Source: Paenibacillus dendrobii (GTDB lineage: Bacteria; Bacillota; Bacilli; Paenibacillales; Paenibacillaceae). From it: a stretch of DNA of 64,000 nucleotides. The translations under genes and the position numbers were made by a program. Shown here piece by piece: positions 1-8,777 of this stretch. The number at the start of each line of letters is the position of its first letter. Position 1 is the first letter of the stretch. The notes under the pieces are model-generated. The model did no database searches and was not told the DNA's origin. It was given only the letters and a program-made list of their open reading frames with translations. The stretch is from positions 431,564-495,563 of the forward strand of contig NZ_WUBI01000003.1 in NCBI RefSeq assembly GCF_009807035.1, read 5' to 3'.

Positions 1-1849
1 CATTTTGCTGCACCAGACCACTGAGTCCGGTATCGATAGCTGCAAGCGCCAGCTTTTCCGACTCCTCGTATTCCAGCTTGCTGTCCTCATACACTTCATG
101 TATGGAAGAACCTGGAATGATGTCGTGGAACTGGTTGCGCAGCACGATCTCCCAGCTCTCCGCCAGTTGGGCGGAAGGATACGCATGCTCCGGATTCAAC
201 ACGAGCGCAAAAGCGTTCAAGAATTCCGCGTTATGCAGCAACAGCTCCATCCGGCGGTTCATTCGCTTATTATACGCCTGTGAGGTATAGGTTCCGCGGT
301 GGTATTCGAGATACAATTCCCCGTCCCATAAGTGCAGCTGCGGCTGATCTTGGACCTGCTCCTCAAGCCGCACGAAGAAGTCCTCCGCTCCTCCGGCTTT
401 GACCTGAGGCGCCCCTGGCATATCCTCGTAACGCCGGACGGCCTCCAGCATATCTCGCGTCGGCCCGCCGCCTCCGTCGCCCCAGCCATAAGCCAGCAGA
501 AGTTGATCGTTGATGTCCTTCTGACGGTAATTGTTCCACAGGCCCTGCACGGAGGCACCCGTCACATTGCCGTTATACGTATAGAACCAACTGCCGTCAT
601 TATCCGGCGTCGTAATGTAATGCGTCAGTATTTCCGTTCCGTCGATGCCTCTCCATGTAAATGTATCGTAAGGGAAGCGGTTGTACTGGCTCCAGCTGAT
701 TTTGGTCGTCATGAAATAGTCGATGCCGCTCTTCTTCAGAATTTGCGGAAGCGCCCAGCTGTAACCGAAGACGTCCGGCAACCACAATACGCGGTTGTCC
801 ACGCCGAATTCCTCCTTGAAAAACCGCTTGCCTGTCAAAAGCTGACGCACCAGCGATTCGCCGGAAGGTATGTTGCAGTCCGATTCCAGCCACATCGCTC
901 CGGTTGCTTCCCAATTTCCGCTTTGCACGCGGTCTTTGATCTTCGCATACAGCTCCGGGAAATCTTTCTTCAAATATGCATACAACTGCGGTTGCGATTG
1001 CAGGAACACGTACTCAGGAAAACGATCCATCAGCGTAAGCACCGTCGAGAACGAGCGTCCCGATTTTTCGCGGGTATGCTGTAGTCTCCACAGCCACGCC
1101 ACGTCGATGTGGCAATGTCCCACCGCCGTAATCTGCGGACGCGGTCCGCGTGGAATGGCCTCCAGCCGTTCCCTCAGCGTACGGCGGGCCTGCACGGCGG
1201 AAGCATAAAACGCCTCCGAGCCCGGCTGGCTCCAATCCAGCTGATTAAATGCCGCTTCCAGCGCATCCGTCAGCCCATGTCTTTCCAACTGGCGTTCGTC
1301 CAGCTGCTTCACGGTTTGCAGCATGTGCAGCGACGTATAATACAAGTCGTCCACATCTTCGTCCAGAATCGCTACGCTCAGCGAATCAATGCGGTGATCA
1401 AACGGCGAACGTCCATCCGGCGCGGACAGGCCGCTCCAGGCATAGATGGCCAGTTCCGCGCGGCCGGATGCCACCGTCTCTTCCGGAAAGAAAAGCTCGG
1501 CATGATTGCGGTCCAGCGCCTGCAGCGCTTCTCCATTCAGAAAGACCTGCGCTTCGTATCCCGTGCAGTTTCCCCCGCCGGTCTCCCCAAGCTTAATGAG
1601 GCCGATCACGTCTTGCCCCTTCCAGCTTTGCGGGAATTCGATTTCAGTCATAAACCAGGCATAGCGGTCTCTGCCGCCCCAATGATCACCAATGCGAACG
1701 ACAGCACCCGATGCGGACTGCTGACGCGCCTCATCGAGATCCTTTACATCCGGAACGATATGGACGCGATCTAACGCGCGTCCTTCCCGGTATCTCAGTC
1801 CACCCAGTTCCCGAATACGGTTTTCCAACTTCTGCAGAACGAATCTCAT
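1..1849 (-). CDS. Alpha-mannosidase, glycoside hydrolase family 38 (C-terminus beyond window)
   Basis: The frame is open from an ATG at 1849 to the left edge, giving about 616 N-terminal residues of a protein that in this family usually exceeds 1000, so the C-terminal beta domains lie outside. The GH38 zinc-binding motif GHCHIDVAWLW is at about residues 244-254 (His and Asp ligands), and WLPDVFGYSW further on holds the Asp expected to be the nucleophile. The first ~230 residues resemble the N-terminal beta/helical domain of cytosolic bacterial GH38 enzymes; no signal peptide is present, so it probably trims mannosides inside the cell. A GGGAG box lies 12 bases before the ATG. The next regulators in the same direction (Crp, GntR-LacI) could control it, but this is inference. 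Confidence 0.93.
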   Translation of the reverse strand, partial: MRFVLQKLENRIRELGGLRYREGRALDRVHIVPDVKDLDEARQQSASGAVVRIGDHWGGRDRYAWFMTEIEFPQSWKGQDVIGLIKLGETGGGNCTGYEAQVFLNGEALQALDRNHAELFFPEETVASGRAELAIYAWSGLSAPDGRSPFDHRIDSLSVAILDEDVDDLYYTSLHMLQTVKQLDERQLERHGLTDALEAAFNQLDWSQPGSEAFYASAVQARRTLRERLEAIPRGPRPQITAVGHCHIDVAWLWRLQHTREKSGRSFSTVLTLMDRFPEYVFLQSQPQLYAYLKKDFPELYAKIKDRVQSGNWEATGAMWLESDCNIPSGESLVRQLLTGKRFFKEEFGVDNRVLWLPDVFGYSWALPQILKKSGIDYFMTTKISWSQYNRFPYDTFTWRGIDGTEILTHYITTPDNDGSWFYTYNGNVTGASVQGLWNNYRQKDINDQLLLAYGWGDGGGGPTRDMLEAVRRYEDMPGAPQVKAGGAEDFFVRLEEQVQDQPQLHLWDGELYLEYHRGTYTSQAYNKRMNRRMELLLHNAEFLNAFALVLNPEHAYPSAQLAESWEIVLRNQFHDIIPGSSIHEVYEDSKLEYEESEKLALAAIDTGLSGLVQQN

Positions 1850-1895
1850 AACTGTTATGTGCTCCCTTCCCCACGCTTCTTCATTTTTAGTATAT

Positions 1896-1924
1896 ATAAT
1901 ATATCATTTATGTATAATGTGAAA
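1896..1924 (-). promoter_or_regulatory. Candidate sigma-A promoter of the alpha-mannosidase gene
   Basis: Read on the minus strand, TTTCAC (1924-1919), a 17-base spacer and TATTAT (1901-1896) lie 47 bases before the start codon in a very AT-rich stretch. The -35 box is weak, so other -10 choices in the same stretch are possible. Confidence 0.4.
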
Positions 1925-1937
1925 TAAGAAAAACAAC

Positions 1938-1990
1938 TTCTTGCGATATCAGGATGATTTTCCCGGAAGGCTGTACTTTCTGATTTCTTA
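1938..1990. repeat. Dispersed imperfect-palindrome repeat, copy 1
   Basis: A 53-base element starting TTCTTGCGATATCAGGATG and ending TACTTTCTGATTTCTTA. The outer arms are inverted (GATATCAG against CTGATTTC). A second 54-base copy at 50891-50944 shares both ends nearly exactly, with a divergent centre. Here it lies just upstream of the mannosidase promoter; the other copy precedes a sugar kinase. Confidence 0.6.
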
Positions 1991-1992
1991 AC

Positions 1993-2028
1993 AAAAAGGC
2001 TGCCTGCTATTTTTATAGCAGACAGCCT
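1993..2028 (-). terminator. Rho-independent terminator downstream of the peroxiredoxin gene
   Basis: Inverted arms AGGCTGCCTGCTA (1997 onward) and TAGCAGACAGCCT (to 2028) with a short T/A loop; on the minus strand the stem is followed by a T run, so it ends transcription of the gene at 2108-2665. Confidence 0.8.
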
Positions 2029-2107
2029 GTGGGTGGTGCATTTTAACATCCATGGGCATCAACAAAAGACGAAAGAGTTACAACCGCAGTTAAATGCCCG
2101 TCCGTTT

Positions 2108-2665
2108 CTAATGATCTGCGACAAATTGATCGATCGTTTCAAACGGAAGATGGTCGGTAATGAATTCCCCATAATAGGCGACCCGGATCATGCCGTTCTC
2201 ATCGATCAGAAATTCGGCCGGAATCCGGTTGAAATTGGAGCCTGCCTCCGGCATAAGCTTGAAACCGGCCGCCTCCACCCGGGCAGCGATCTCCTCGTGG
2301 ATTCCTGGCTGTGACAAAGTAGCCTGCACCTTGGCTTCCGATGTCTCCACACCGTATAATTCATAGATTCGGGCTTCGGGATCGGCGATAAGCGGGAACG
2401 GGGCATCTTGCTGCCCTACATACTTGTGAAGATTGGCTTCCGGCGATTCGAAAAAGGCAATGACGTCCATCCCCTGCTGCTGCCACGAAGCGTAACGCTG
2501 GATGAATTGATGCACCCGCAAATTGCATAAAGCGCAGGCCGAATTGCGGAAAAAGGCGAGCAAGACTTTACGGCCGCGATAGGTTTCAAGTGAAACAGAT
2601 TGGTCTTTCTGGTCCTCCACTTGGAAAAAAGGGGCTATATCTCCGGATTGAAACTGATCAGTCAT
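2108..2665 (-). CDS. Peroxiredoxin-like protein, AhpC/TSA thioredoxin fold
   Basis: 185 residues, cytosolic, covering a single thioredoxin-like AhpC/TSA domain. A CxxC pair (Cys44-Ala-Leu-Cys47) sits after the first beta strand and helix start, in the position of the peroxidatic/redox-active cysteine, so it probably reduces peroxides or disulfides using a thioredoxin-type partner. It belongs to the peroxiredoxin-like family of firmicutes rather than classical AhpC or Tpx; the substrate cannot be told from sequence. An AGGAGG box is well placed before the ATG at 2665. It lies 84 bases downstream of the Crp/Fnr regulator on the same strand and ends at its own terminator. A perfect GTGAC-TTA-GTCAC palindrome at 2745-2757 just upstream may be an operator. 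Confidence 0.85.
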   Translation of the reverse strand: MTDQFQSGDIAPFFQVEDQKDQSVSLETYRGRKVLLAFFRNSACALCNLRVHQFIQRYASWQQQGMDVIAFFESPEANLHKYVGQQDAPFPLIADPEARIYELYGVETSEAKVQATLSQPGIHEEIAARVEAAGFKLMPEAGSNFNRIPAEFLIDENGMIRVAYYGEFITDHLPFETIDQFVADH

Positions 2666-2749
2666 TATGGGATTCCTCCTGATAATTAGTCATTGGCATA
2701 TATGCGCCTGCCACCTAATCTAGCAGGGAAAAACCTTCCCCTCTGTGAC

Positions 2750-3421
2750 TTAGTCACCAAGCTGATCCTCCAGCCGTCTTCTCTGATCGATCCTCACCCA
2801 TCCCCTACCTGTCTCAATCCATCCGTACTGTTTAAATCTCTGCAGCGAACGGGAAACGACCTCGCGCGCAGTGCCGATTTCATCGGCCAACTCCTGGTGG
2901 GTTGCATGAATAAGCGGCTGTCCCTCTGCAGTCGCACGCAGCAGTGCCTTGACCAGTCTTTTCTCTAGCGGCATGCGCTGCTTCTCCTGCAACATATCGA
3001 CCATGCGAAGCATACCTTCAAAAAGCCCGCCAAAAATAGCGGTGCGGATCGGCTCATATTCCTGAACCCAGCGCAAAAAGCTGCTTTTGAGTACAAACAG
3101 CACGTCTACATCGGTCTCGGCGATCAGCGAGCCCGGATAATCGCGTCCGCTCAGCCCGCTGAGCACCATCAATGAACAGACCTCGCCCGCCGTAAGCATA
3201 TTGAGCACCGATTCGCTCCCCTGCTCGTTAATAAGGGTGATCCTAACCGTCCCGCTGAGCAAGAACATGCCATAAATTGCTGCATCTTCCCGTTGAAATA
3301 TGCTGGATTTAGCCGGGAAACGCCGCATGAACGGATGGGCTTCCGCCCATTCATTAGGCTGTACCGCCCCTAAACAGGGAAATACATTCAATAACTGCTT
3401 GTCTTCAGGATCAAAAGCCAT
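2750..3421 (-). CDS. Crp/Fnr family transcriptional regulator
   Basis: A cyclic-nucleotide-binding (cNMP) beta-roll occupies about residues 15-130 and is followed by the long dimerisation helix and a C-terminal winged helix (THQELADEIG and TAREVVSRSL form the helix-turn-helix). No cysteine cluster of the Fnr iron-sulfur type is visible, so an oxygen sensor is unlikely; the effector is unknown. I chose the ATG at 3421 (223 residues), preceded by GGAAGGA 11 bases upstream; an in-frame ATG at 3451 would add ten residues but its GAGG lies 15 bases away. It is followed by the peroxiredoxin gene, which makes regulation of that gene plausible but unproven. Confidence 0.85.
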   Translation of the reverse strand: MAFDPEDKQLLNVFPCLGAVQPNEWAEAHPFMRRFPAKSSIFQREDAAIYGMFLLSGTVRITLINEQGSESVLNMLTAGEVCSLMVLSGLSGRDYPGSLIAETDVDVLFVLKSSFLRWVQEYEPIRTAIFGGLFEGMLRMVDMLQEKQRMPLEKRLVKALLRATAEGQPLIHATHQELADEIGTAREVVSRSLQRFKQYGWIETGRGWVRIDQRRRLEDQLGD

Positions 3422-3472
3422 TTTTTCACCCGTCCTTCCAAACCGCTCCATTCATCAATATCACAGTTCCTC

Positions 3473-3512
3473 AAAAAAACAAACCGGCATCCCCACGGGA
3501 ATGACCGGTTTG
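3473..3512 (-). terminator. Terminator of the GntR-LacI regulator gene
   Basis: The arms CAAACCGG and CCGGTTTG extend with further pairing (ATCCCC against GGGAAT), and a run of seven T follows on the minus strand. It sits 24 bases past the stop of the gene at 3536-4669. Confidence 0.85.
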
Positions 3513-3535
3513 TTGCTCTATAGGCATGAATGCAA

Positions 3536-4669
3536 TCAGGAAAGCACAGCTCCTGTCGTTAAATTCACGACAAGCTCCGGCTGCAGTACCGTCTTGCTGT
3601 ATTTCGGAGTGCTTTCCGGATCCTCCAGGATGTCAAGCAGCCTGCTGGCTGCCTCGAAGCCCATCCGCTCCTCATTCTGATCGATAAACGTGAATGCGCT
3701 GAGCTCCTCCAGCATCGGACTCGGATTATCAAAGGTGATAATCGAGACATCCTCCGGCACACGGAGCCCTGCCTTCCGCGCCACAGACCAAATATGAACG
3801 CCAAGCTTGCAGTTCAGGGCAATGTAAGCGGTAGCCATTTTACTTTTAATAAAACGGTAGAGCGCATAATCATCCTTATACGGCGCGTCTAGAATGCTGA
3901 AATCGGTCAGAATGAGCGCCGGATTGATGAGTGCCCCCTTCTGCTTCAGCGCCTCGTTGTATCCTTGAATCCGCTCCTCGACCGTCACGGTCGGCATCGG
4001 CGTATCCGAGCAGATCGCAATGCTGCGATGTCCCTGATTCCACAAGTGTTCCACCGCGAGGATGGAGCCCTGCAGCGGATCGGACAATACCACGTTTGTC
4101 TCCACGCCCGGCAAATGACGGTCCAGAAGTACGAACGGATAGTTTTCCATTTTAAGCGCTATAATTTCCTCATTGTATACCTCGGCATCCACCGGGAAGA
4201 TGATAAGACCATCCACGCTTGAGCGCAGCTCGCGGATCGCTTCCTTCTCCAGCTCCTTGGAATTGTAGGTAAACATCACGATCAGTGAATATTTGCTGTC
4301 CTTCAGCGCATTGCGGATTCCACGCACCATTTGGATGGCGAAAAAATCCTCAATCGACGGAAAGATGAGTCCGATTTTGGGTGCGTTTCCGGCATGTACC
4401 TCCGAAATAACGGCGCCGCCGCGGGCATTTTTGATGTAGCTTTCCGGAATGCCTTTGACGTAACTGCCCCGGCCCGGTATACGGTATATCCAGCCCTCAT
4501 TAGCGAGGTCTGCGAGCGCGTTCGCTACCGTAATGCGGCTGACCTGAAACTGGTCGATCAATTCTTTTTCGGTTGGAATCCTGTCATCCGGAGCCAGTTG
4601 TCTCGTTGAAATCAATTGTTTGAAATGGTTCTGAATCTGGATGTACAGCGGTTCCCGTTCCTGACTCAT
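3536..4669 (-). CDS. GntR-type regulator with LacI-like sugar-binding domain (AraR type)
   Basis: 377 residues. Residues 1-75 form a GntR-family winged helix (TEKELIDQFQVSRITVANAL at 33-52 is the recognition region). After a linker, residues ~98-370 are a periplasmic-binding-protein fold of the LacI/GalR type (IGLIFPSIEDFF start, ISIITFDNPSP near the end). This architecture is that of AraR from Bacillus: the ligand is normally a sugar. It is monocistronic by its own terminator, with a possible promoter at the 3' end of the neighbouring AraC gene. The neighbouring alpha-mannosidase is a reasonable target, but no matching operator was identified, so the ligand remains unknown. Confidence 0.88.
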   Translation of the reverse strand: MSQEREPLYIQIQNHFKQLISTRQLAPDDRIPTEKELIDQFQVSRITVANALADLANEGWIYRIPGRGSYVKGIPESYIKNARGGAVISEVHAGNAPKIGLIFPSIEDFFAIQMVRGIRNALKDSKYSLIVMFTYNSKELEKEAIRELRSSVDGLIIFPVDAEVYNEEIIALKMENYPFVLLDRHLPGVETNVVLSDPLQGSILAVEHLWNQGHRSIAICSDTPMPTVTVEERIQGYNEALKQKGALINPALILTDFSILDAPYKDDYALYRFIKSKMATAYIALNCKLGVHIWSVARKAGLRVPEDVSIITFDNPSPMLEELSAFTFIDQNEERMGFEAASRLLDILEDPESTPKYSKTVLQPELVVNLTTGAVLS

Positions 4670-4752
4670 TAGCTAATCCCCCAGTGATGTTTATTCCTTC
4701 GCCTCTATGCCGCTTCTCTTGTTCTCTGCTTTCTTGGCATGTATATGTTAGC

Positions 4753-4783
4753 ATTATATCATCTTAACTATGAGGCAAGTCAA
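4753..4783 (-). promoter_or_regulatory. Possible promoter of the GntR-LacI regulator
   Basis: On the minus strand TTGACT (4783-4778) and a perfect TATAAT (4758-4753) are separated by 19 bases, slightly longer than ideal. The -35 box falls inside the end of the AraC gene. Confidence 0.4.
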
Positions 4784-5636
4784 CGGATTGGAAACGTTTT
4801 CTGCCTCGCAGCTCCCGGGGTGTTTGATCATATTTCTTTTTGAAAGCACGTTCAAAATGATTTAATGTTCGAAATCCTGACGCGAAACACACCTCGGTCA
4901 CTGGCAGTTCGGTCAATCTTAGCAGCGAACAGGCGAACTGAAGCCGCTGCTCCTGCAGGAAGATCTGAAAAGGCACACCAAGCTGCCGCCGAAAGCATTC
5001 ACTGAAATAACTGTCGGAGAGCCCGGCGTGTCTTGCCACATGATGCAGTGTAAGCGGCTCCCGAAAATGATGCTGCAGATAAGTGACCGCCGCCCGAATG
5101 GAGGGGTGCAATCGTCCTGCTCCCGGATACTCCCTCCCGTTCGCGGTTCCCTCTCCCATGCGCGCCAAATCGATAAGAACCCTCTCCAGTGCCCCTTGGG
5201 CAACCCATTCACTACCGGGCTGTCCCTGCTCGCTCTCTTCCCACAGTCGGTCAAACTCTGCGCCCAAGGACGCCAAGCGCTTTCCTTCCAACTCATACAC
5301 CCGTTCACCAGAGCTTTGAAAAAGCCACTGGAACAGCTCCTGCCGGAGCACATGCTGGGTAAACACCACATCATACAGGACAATAACGCTGCCCGGATCT
5401 GGAATGATCTCATGAAAATCGGCAGGCGTAACGAGAAACAAGCTTCCCGGCGCAAGCCGTATGCTTTTACCATTCAGAACATGCACACCCGAGCCCTCAA
5501 GCACCAGTGCCATTTCAAAAAATTCATGCCAGTGCACCTCAATCGCTCCGTCGATCTGGTGCCTAAAAATGCGAAAGGGATCGGACTCGGACAAATAATG
5601 CTCACTCTGCAGCCGTTTGGGCTGAATGTCATCCAT
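4764..5636 (-). CDS. AraC family transcriptional regulator with N-terminal cupin
   Basis: 290 residues. The N-terminal part (about 20-150) is a cupin-like sensor (EVHWHEFFEMALVLEG, typical of the AraC cupin with paired histidines). The C-terminal ~100 residues contain two helix-turn-helices (LTLHHVARHAGLSDSYFSE and LPVTEVCFASGF) and the conserved tail SGFRTLNHFERAFKKKY-PRELR. It starts 33 bases after the stop of the phytanoyl-CoA dioxygenase-like gene with GGGAG before its ATG, so the two are probably one transcript and the regulator probably controls that operon. The ligand is not evident. Confidence 0.88.
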   Translation of the reverse strand: MDDIQPKRLQSEHYLSESDPFRIFRHQIDGAIEVHWHEFFEMALVLEGSGVHVLNGKSIRLAPGSLFLVTPADFHEIIPDPGSVIVLYDVVFTQHVLRQELFQWLFQSSGERVYELEGKRLASLGAEFDRLWEESEQGQPGSEWVAQGALERVLIDLARMGEGTANGREYPGAGRLHPSIRAAVTYLQHHFREPLTLHHVARHAGLSDSYFSECFRRQLGVPFQIFLQEQRLQFACSLLRLTELPVTEVCFASGFRTLNHFERAFKKKYDQTPRELRGRKRFQSVDLPHS

Positions 5637-5669
5637 AACGTCTCTCCCTTTCCTGATCTCTAGCAGGCC

Positions 5670-6407
5670 TTATACATTAACAAACGGATTGCCGGCAACA
5701 TCCTTGCCGCGGGCGAGCCAAATTCGGAAACCCGGATTATTTTCCGGTATGACCTTGGCTTCCGTCGAAAAATAACGCATCGTGTATCCGCAGCGCCGGT
5801 ATGGGCTCGTATTCGGCTGTGCGCCGTGAATGATGCGCGAATCATGCAATGAGCATTCTCCGGGCTCCAGCTCAAAATACACAGCTTTGGACTCATCGAC
5901 GCCTTTAATCTGAGTAGAAAAGGTATTTGCCTTGCCATCCACATCTTCATAATCGGAAAATCCGTTGTCGTGCGTACCCGGAATGACGCGCATGCAGCCG
6001 TTTTCCTTCCAGCTGCGGTCGATCGCCAGCCACACGGTCACGATTTTATCAAAACGGTTGAGACGGCCTTGCCAATAGGCGGAATCCTCATGCCATGGCG
6101 TCGCGCGTCCCGTGTATGGATCTTTGCATATAAAATGGCTCGACCATAACCCGATATTCGGACCGATAATGGGCTCGACCAGATCCAGTACCTCGTCGCT
6201 CATCAGAAAATCAAGCAGGCGCTCGTCCCGGAAATGCGGGGTGTCGAGCTCGTCGGACAGTTTATTTCCCTTTTCAGCCAGCTGCTCCTCGAAAATTTGC
6301 TTCAACTCGCTGAATTTTTGCGGACTGAACAGCTGTTTTTTATATATTGCATATCCGTCTTTACGGTAATCCTGAACTTCTTCCATTGTCAACGTTGCCT
6401 GATTCAT
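5670..6407 (-). CDS. Phytanoyl-CoA dioxygenase (PhyH) family Fe(II)/2-oxoglutarate enzyme
   Basis: 245 residues, cytosolic. The PhyH double-stranded beta-helix shows the metal triad: His106 and Asp108 in PWHEDSAYW and His194 in HDSRIIHGAQ, with Arg residues at 204-211 suited to bind 2-oxoglutarate. It should hydroxylate or oxidise a small substrate with O2 and 2-oxoglutarate. Bacterial members act on very different compounds (ectoine, natural products, sugars), and nothing here fixes the substrate. It is the first gene of a two-gene unit with an AraC regulator, an arrangement that usually means an inducible catabolic or modification step. It is divergent from the two-component system at 6622. 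Confidence 0.87.
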   Translation of the reverse strand: MNQATLTMEEVQDYRKDGYAIYKKQLFSPQKFSELKQIFEEQLAEKGNKLSDELDTPHFRDERLLDFLMSDEVLDLVEPIIGPNIGLWSSHFICKDPYTGRATPWHEDSAYWQGRLNRFDKIVTVWLAIDRSWKENGCMRVIPGTHDNGFSDYEDVDGKANTFSTQIKGVDESKAVYFELEPGECSLHDSRIIHGAQPNTSPYRRCGYTMRYFSTEAKVIPENNPGFRIWLARGKDVAGNPFVNV

Positions 6408-6548
6408 AAGCGGTTCAACCTCCCGGCGGGATGTGATATTGGTTACACCACTAATGGTACGAAAGCGCCGAAGGGAACGCTTCGTTTATTGCCGGGAAAA
6501 GTGTGCATATTTTCGGATTGTTGTCATGAACCTTACTTCCACCCACGT

Positions 6549-6576
6549 GTGAACATGCCCTGTTTGCAGGTATAAT
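6549..6576 (+). promoter_or_regulatory. Candidate promoter of the two-component operon
   Basis: A perfect TATAAT (6571-6576) lies 16 bases after GTGAAC (6549-6554), 45 bases before the start codon at 6622. The -35 box is a poor match. Confidence 0.4.
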
Positions 6577-6621
6577 ATAGGCATATTGATAATAACAACG
6601 GATAGGCAGGGAGTTGACCTC

Positions 6622-7299
6622 ATGATTCATATATTAGTCGCAGATGATGATATACATATTCGCGAGCTGCTCAGGCATGTCCTGCAGCATGAAGGATACG
6701 CGGTATTCGAGGCAGCCGACGGAAACGAGGCTTCAAGCGTGCTGTCCCGGGAGCAGATCCACCTGGCGGTCATCGATGTCATGATGCCAGGCAAGGACGG
6801 CCTTCAGCTATGCAGCGAGATTCGGCAGGATTATGGTTTTCCCGTGATTTTGCTGACGGCAAAGGATCAGCTGCCCGACAAAGAGAAAGGTTATACGGCA
6901 GGCACCGACGATTACGTGACCAAGCCCTTTGAGCCCCAAGAGCTGGTGTTCCGGATTAAGGCGCTGCTGCGCCGCTATCAAATGGTCAATTCGCAGGTCA
7001 TCAAGCTGAATGATACCGTGATTGACGCCAAAAATTATATGGTGCACTGCGGTGATCATATGTTCATGCTGCCCATGAAGGAATTCGAGCTGCTAACGCA
7101 ACTGGCCAGCTTTCCGGATCGGACTTTTACTCGTGAAGAGCTGATCCAGCTGATCTGGGGCGCGGATTTCGAAGGGGATGACCGAACGGTGGATGTCCAT
7201 ATCAAAAGACTAAGGGAACGTTTTGCGGATATGACGGAAGACTTCAGCATCCGTACCGTTCGCGGCGTCGGCTATAAACTGGAGGCGGTCAAAAAGTGA
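6622..7299 (+). CDS. OmpR/PhoB family response regulator
   Basis: 225 residues from the ATG at 6622, which has GGGAG ten bases upstream; an upstream in-frame ATG at 6586 lacks a ribosome site and would extend before the beta-1 strand. The receiver domain has the acidic pocket ADDD (7-10), phospho-acceptor Asp52 in VIDVMMPGKDG, Thr in LLTAKD and Lys in TKPFEP. The C-terminal winged helix (from about residue 128) ends with the PhoB-type DVHIKRLRER and RTVRGVGYKL. It overlaps the kinase gene by four bases (GTGA), so the two are translationally coupled partners. No target can be assigned. Confidence 0.95.
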   Translation: MIHILVADDDIHIRELLRHVLQHEGYAVFEAADGNEASSVLSREQIHLAVIDVMMPGKDGLQLCSEIRQDYGFPVILLTAKDQLPDKEKGYTAGTDDYVTKPFEPQELVFRIKALLRRYQMVNSQVIKLNDTVIDAKNYMVHCGDHMFMLPMKEFELLTQLASFPDRTFTREELIQLIWGADFEGDDRTVDVHIKRLRERFADMTEDFSIRTVRGVGYKLEAVKK

Positions 7300-8681
7300 A
7301 GTCGTTGTATATGCGGATCGTCCTGACCACCATCGCCGTCATGATGCTGAGCAGCGTACTCGCATTCGTGGCGGCCAATATTTTTTACCAATACGAGCTT
7401 AAGCCCGTCAATGACAGCAAAGTCACGCATGTGGCGGAAAATATCAAGCATTTCTACGAGAATAACCCTGCCCAGGAACGCGAGTCTTATCTTCAAAACA
7501 TCGGTACCTTGGGCTATCAAATCTATGTCGTGGATCCACGCGGCAGCGGTACCTTTTACGGCGGTGAGTTCCGGAGCCAAGAGCTTTCCCCTTCGATCAT
7601 CCGGCAGGTGCAGCAAGGAGAAGTGTATCATGGCATTAAGCATTTCCCTTCTAAAGCTTTCATCACAGGATTTTTTGATAATACGCTGGTTAATACGATA
7701 GGCGTGCCTCTTCAAGACGGAACGGAAACGTATGCCTTGTTCGTACGGCCTAATGTCGATATGCTGTTTGGCGAGCTTCATATTTTTCTGGCGGTCATTG
7801 TCGTCCTGATCGTTCTGCTCAGCATTGTGCTGGTCGTGGTCAGCACCCGCTATATCGTCAAACCGATTACGAAGCTAACCGAAGCGACGCGTCTGATCTC
7901 GCAGGGAACTTATTATTTGAAGCTCAATGTGAACCGGAAGGATGAGATCGGACGGCTCGCAAGTCACTTTTCCCAGATGGCGAAAGGACTCGAACAGCTC
8001 GAAGCGATGCGCCAGGAGTTCGTGTCCAACGTATCGCATGAAATCCAATCACCGCTCTCGTCCATTCAAGGCTTCTCCCAAACGCTGCAGTCCGGGGAAG
8101 TCAGCGAGGAAGAAAGAAAGCATTACCTATCCGTCATTGAAAGCGAGGCCAGACGCATGTCCCAGATGAGCCGGCAACTGCTGATGCTGGCGTCGCTGGA
8201 CAAGGAAGGGGAGGCGCTCGAGAAGACCAGCTTCAACGTGGCCGACCAGATCAAGGAAGTGCTGATGACGACGGAATGGAGCTGGCGTGAAAAGGAGCTG
8301 GCTTTGAACTTGCAGCTTCCCGAAGTGATGATTACCGCGGACCAGAAGCTGCTGCATCAGGTATGGGTCAATCTGATGACCAATAGCGTTAAATTCACGC
8401 CGGAAGGCGGCACCATTTCAATCCGGCTGCATCAGGATGAGCAGAACTGTTATGTGGACTTCACGGATACCGGTATTGGCATATCGGGAGAAAATCTGCC
8501 GCATATCTTCAACCGCTTCTACAAAGCCGACAAAGCCCGCAGCCGCCGCGAAGGCGAGACAGGCAGCGGGCTGGGGCTGGCAATAACGCATAAAATCATT
8601 CGTATGCACGGCGGGACGATCACCGTGGAAAGCCAGGAAGGCGAGGGTACGATATTTCATATCACGCTGCCCATACAATGA
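7296..8681 (+). CDS. Membrane sensor histidine kinase
   Basis: 461 residues, GTG start overlapping the regulator stop. Transmembrane helix 1 spans about 8-30; an extracytoplasmic sensor of ~125 residues follows; helix 2 is about 162-182, then HAMP (183-235), the HisKA dimerisation helix with phospho-acceptor His248 in SNVSHEIQSP, and a HATPase domain with the N box (NLMTNSVKFTPEGG), G1 (DTGIGI) and G2 (GSGLGLAI). It phosphorylates the response regulator encoded just upstream. The sensor is of the short PhoR/YycG-like extracellular type without a recognised fold; the signal is unknown. The operon ends at a hairpin shared with the convergent SDR gene. Confidence 0.94.
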   Translation: MKSLYMRIVLTTIAVMMLSSVLAFVAANIFYQYELKPVNDSKVTHVAENIKHFYENNPAQERESYLQNIGTLGYQIYVVDPRGSGTFYGGEFRSQELSPSIIRQVQQGEVYHGIKHFPSKAFITGFFDNTLVNTIGVPLQDGTETYALFVRPNVDMLFGELHIFLAVIVVLIVLLSIVLVVVSTRYIVKPITKLTEATRLISQGTYYLKLNVNRKDEIGRLASHFSQMAKGLEQLEAMRQEFVSNVSHEIQSPLSSIQGFSQTLQSGEVSEEERKHYLSVIESEARRMSQMSRQLLMLASLDKEGEALEKTSFNVADQIKEVLMTTEWSWREKELALNLQLPEVMITADQKLLHQVWVNLMTNSVKFTPEGGTISIRLHQDEQNCYVDFTDTGIGISGENLPHIFNRFYKADKARSRREGETGSGLGLAITHKIIRMHGGTITVESQEGEGTIFHITLPIQ

Positions 8682-8736
8682 TGCGAACCGCTTCGCTGAT
8701 CCGTCAGATGGTTTCGGGTCGCTCACAGAACCAATT

Positions 8737-8771
8737 AAGGGTGAGCTCCGTTTCATGCGGAGCCACCCTTT
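8737..8771. terminator. Hairpin terminator between convergent genes
   Basis: Arms AAGGGTG-GCTCCG type (8737-8750 and 8758-8771) with a 7-base loop lie between the histidine kinase stop and the SDR stop. The T run is short on both strands, so termination is probably moderate and may serve both directions. Confidence 0.6.
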
Positions 8772-8777
8772 GTCAGC

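Noticed and set aside
1855..2049. A 64-codon frame on the minus strand upstream of the mannosidase
   Set aside because: It runs through the dispersed repeat, the promoter and the terminator and has no ribosome site.
6450..6490. An inverted repeat (ACGAAAGCG/CGCTTCGT) upstream of the phytanoyl-CoA dioxygenase gene
   Set aside because: One bulge and short arms; too weak to call as an AraC site without comparison.
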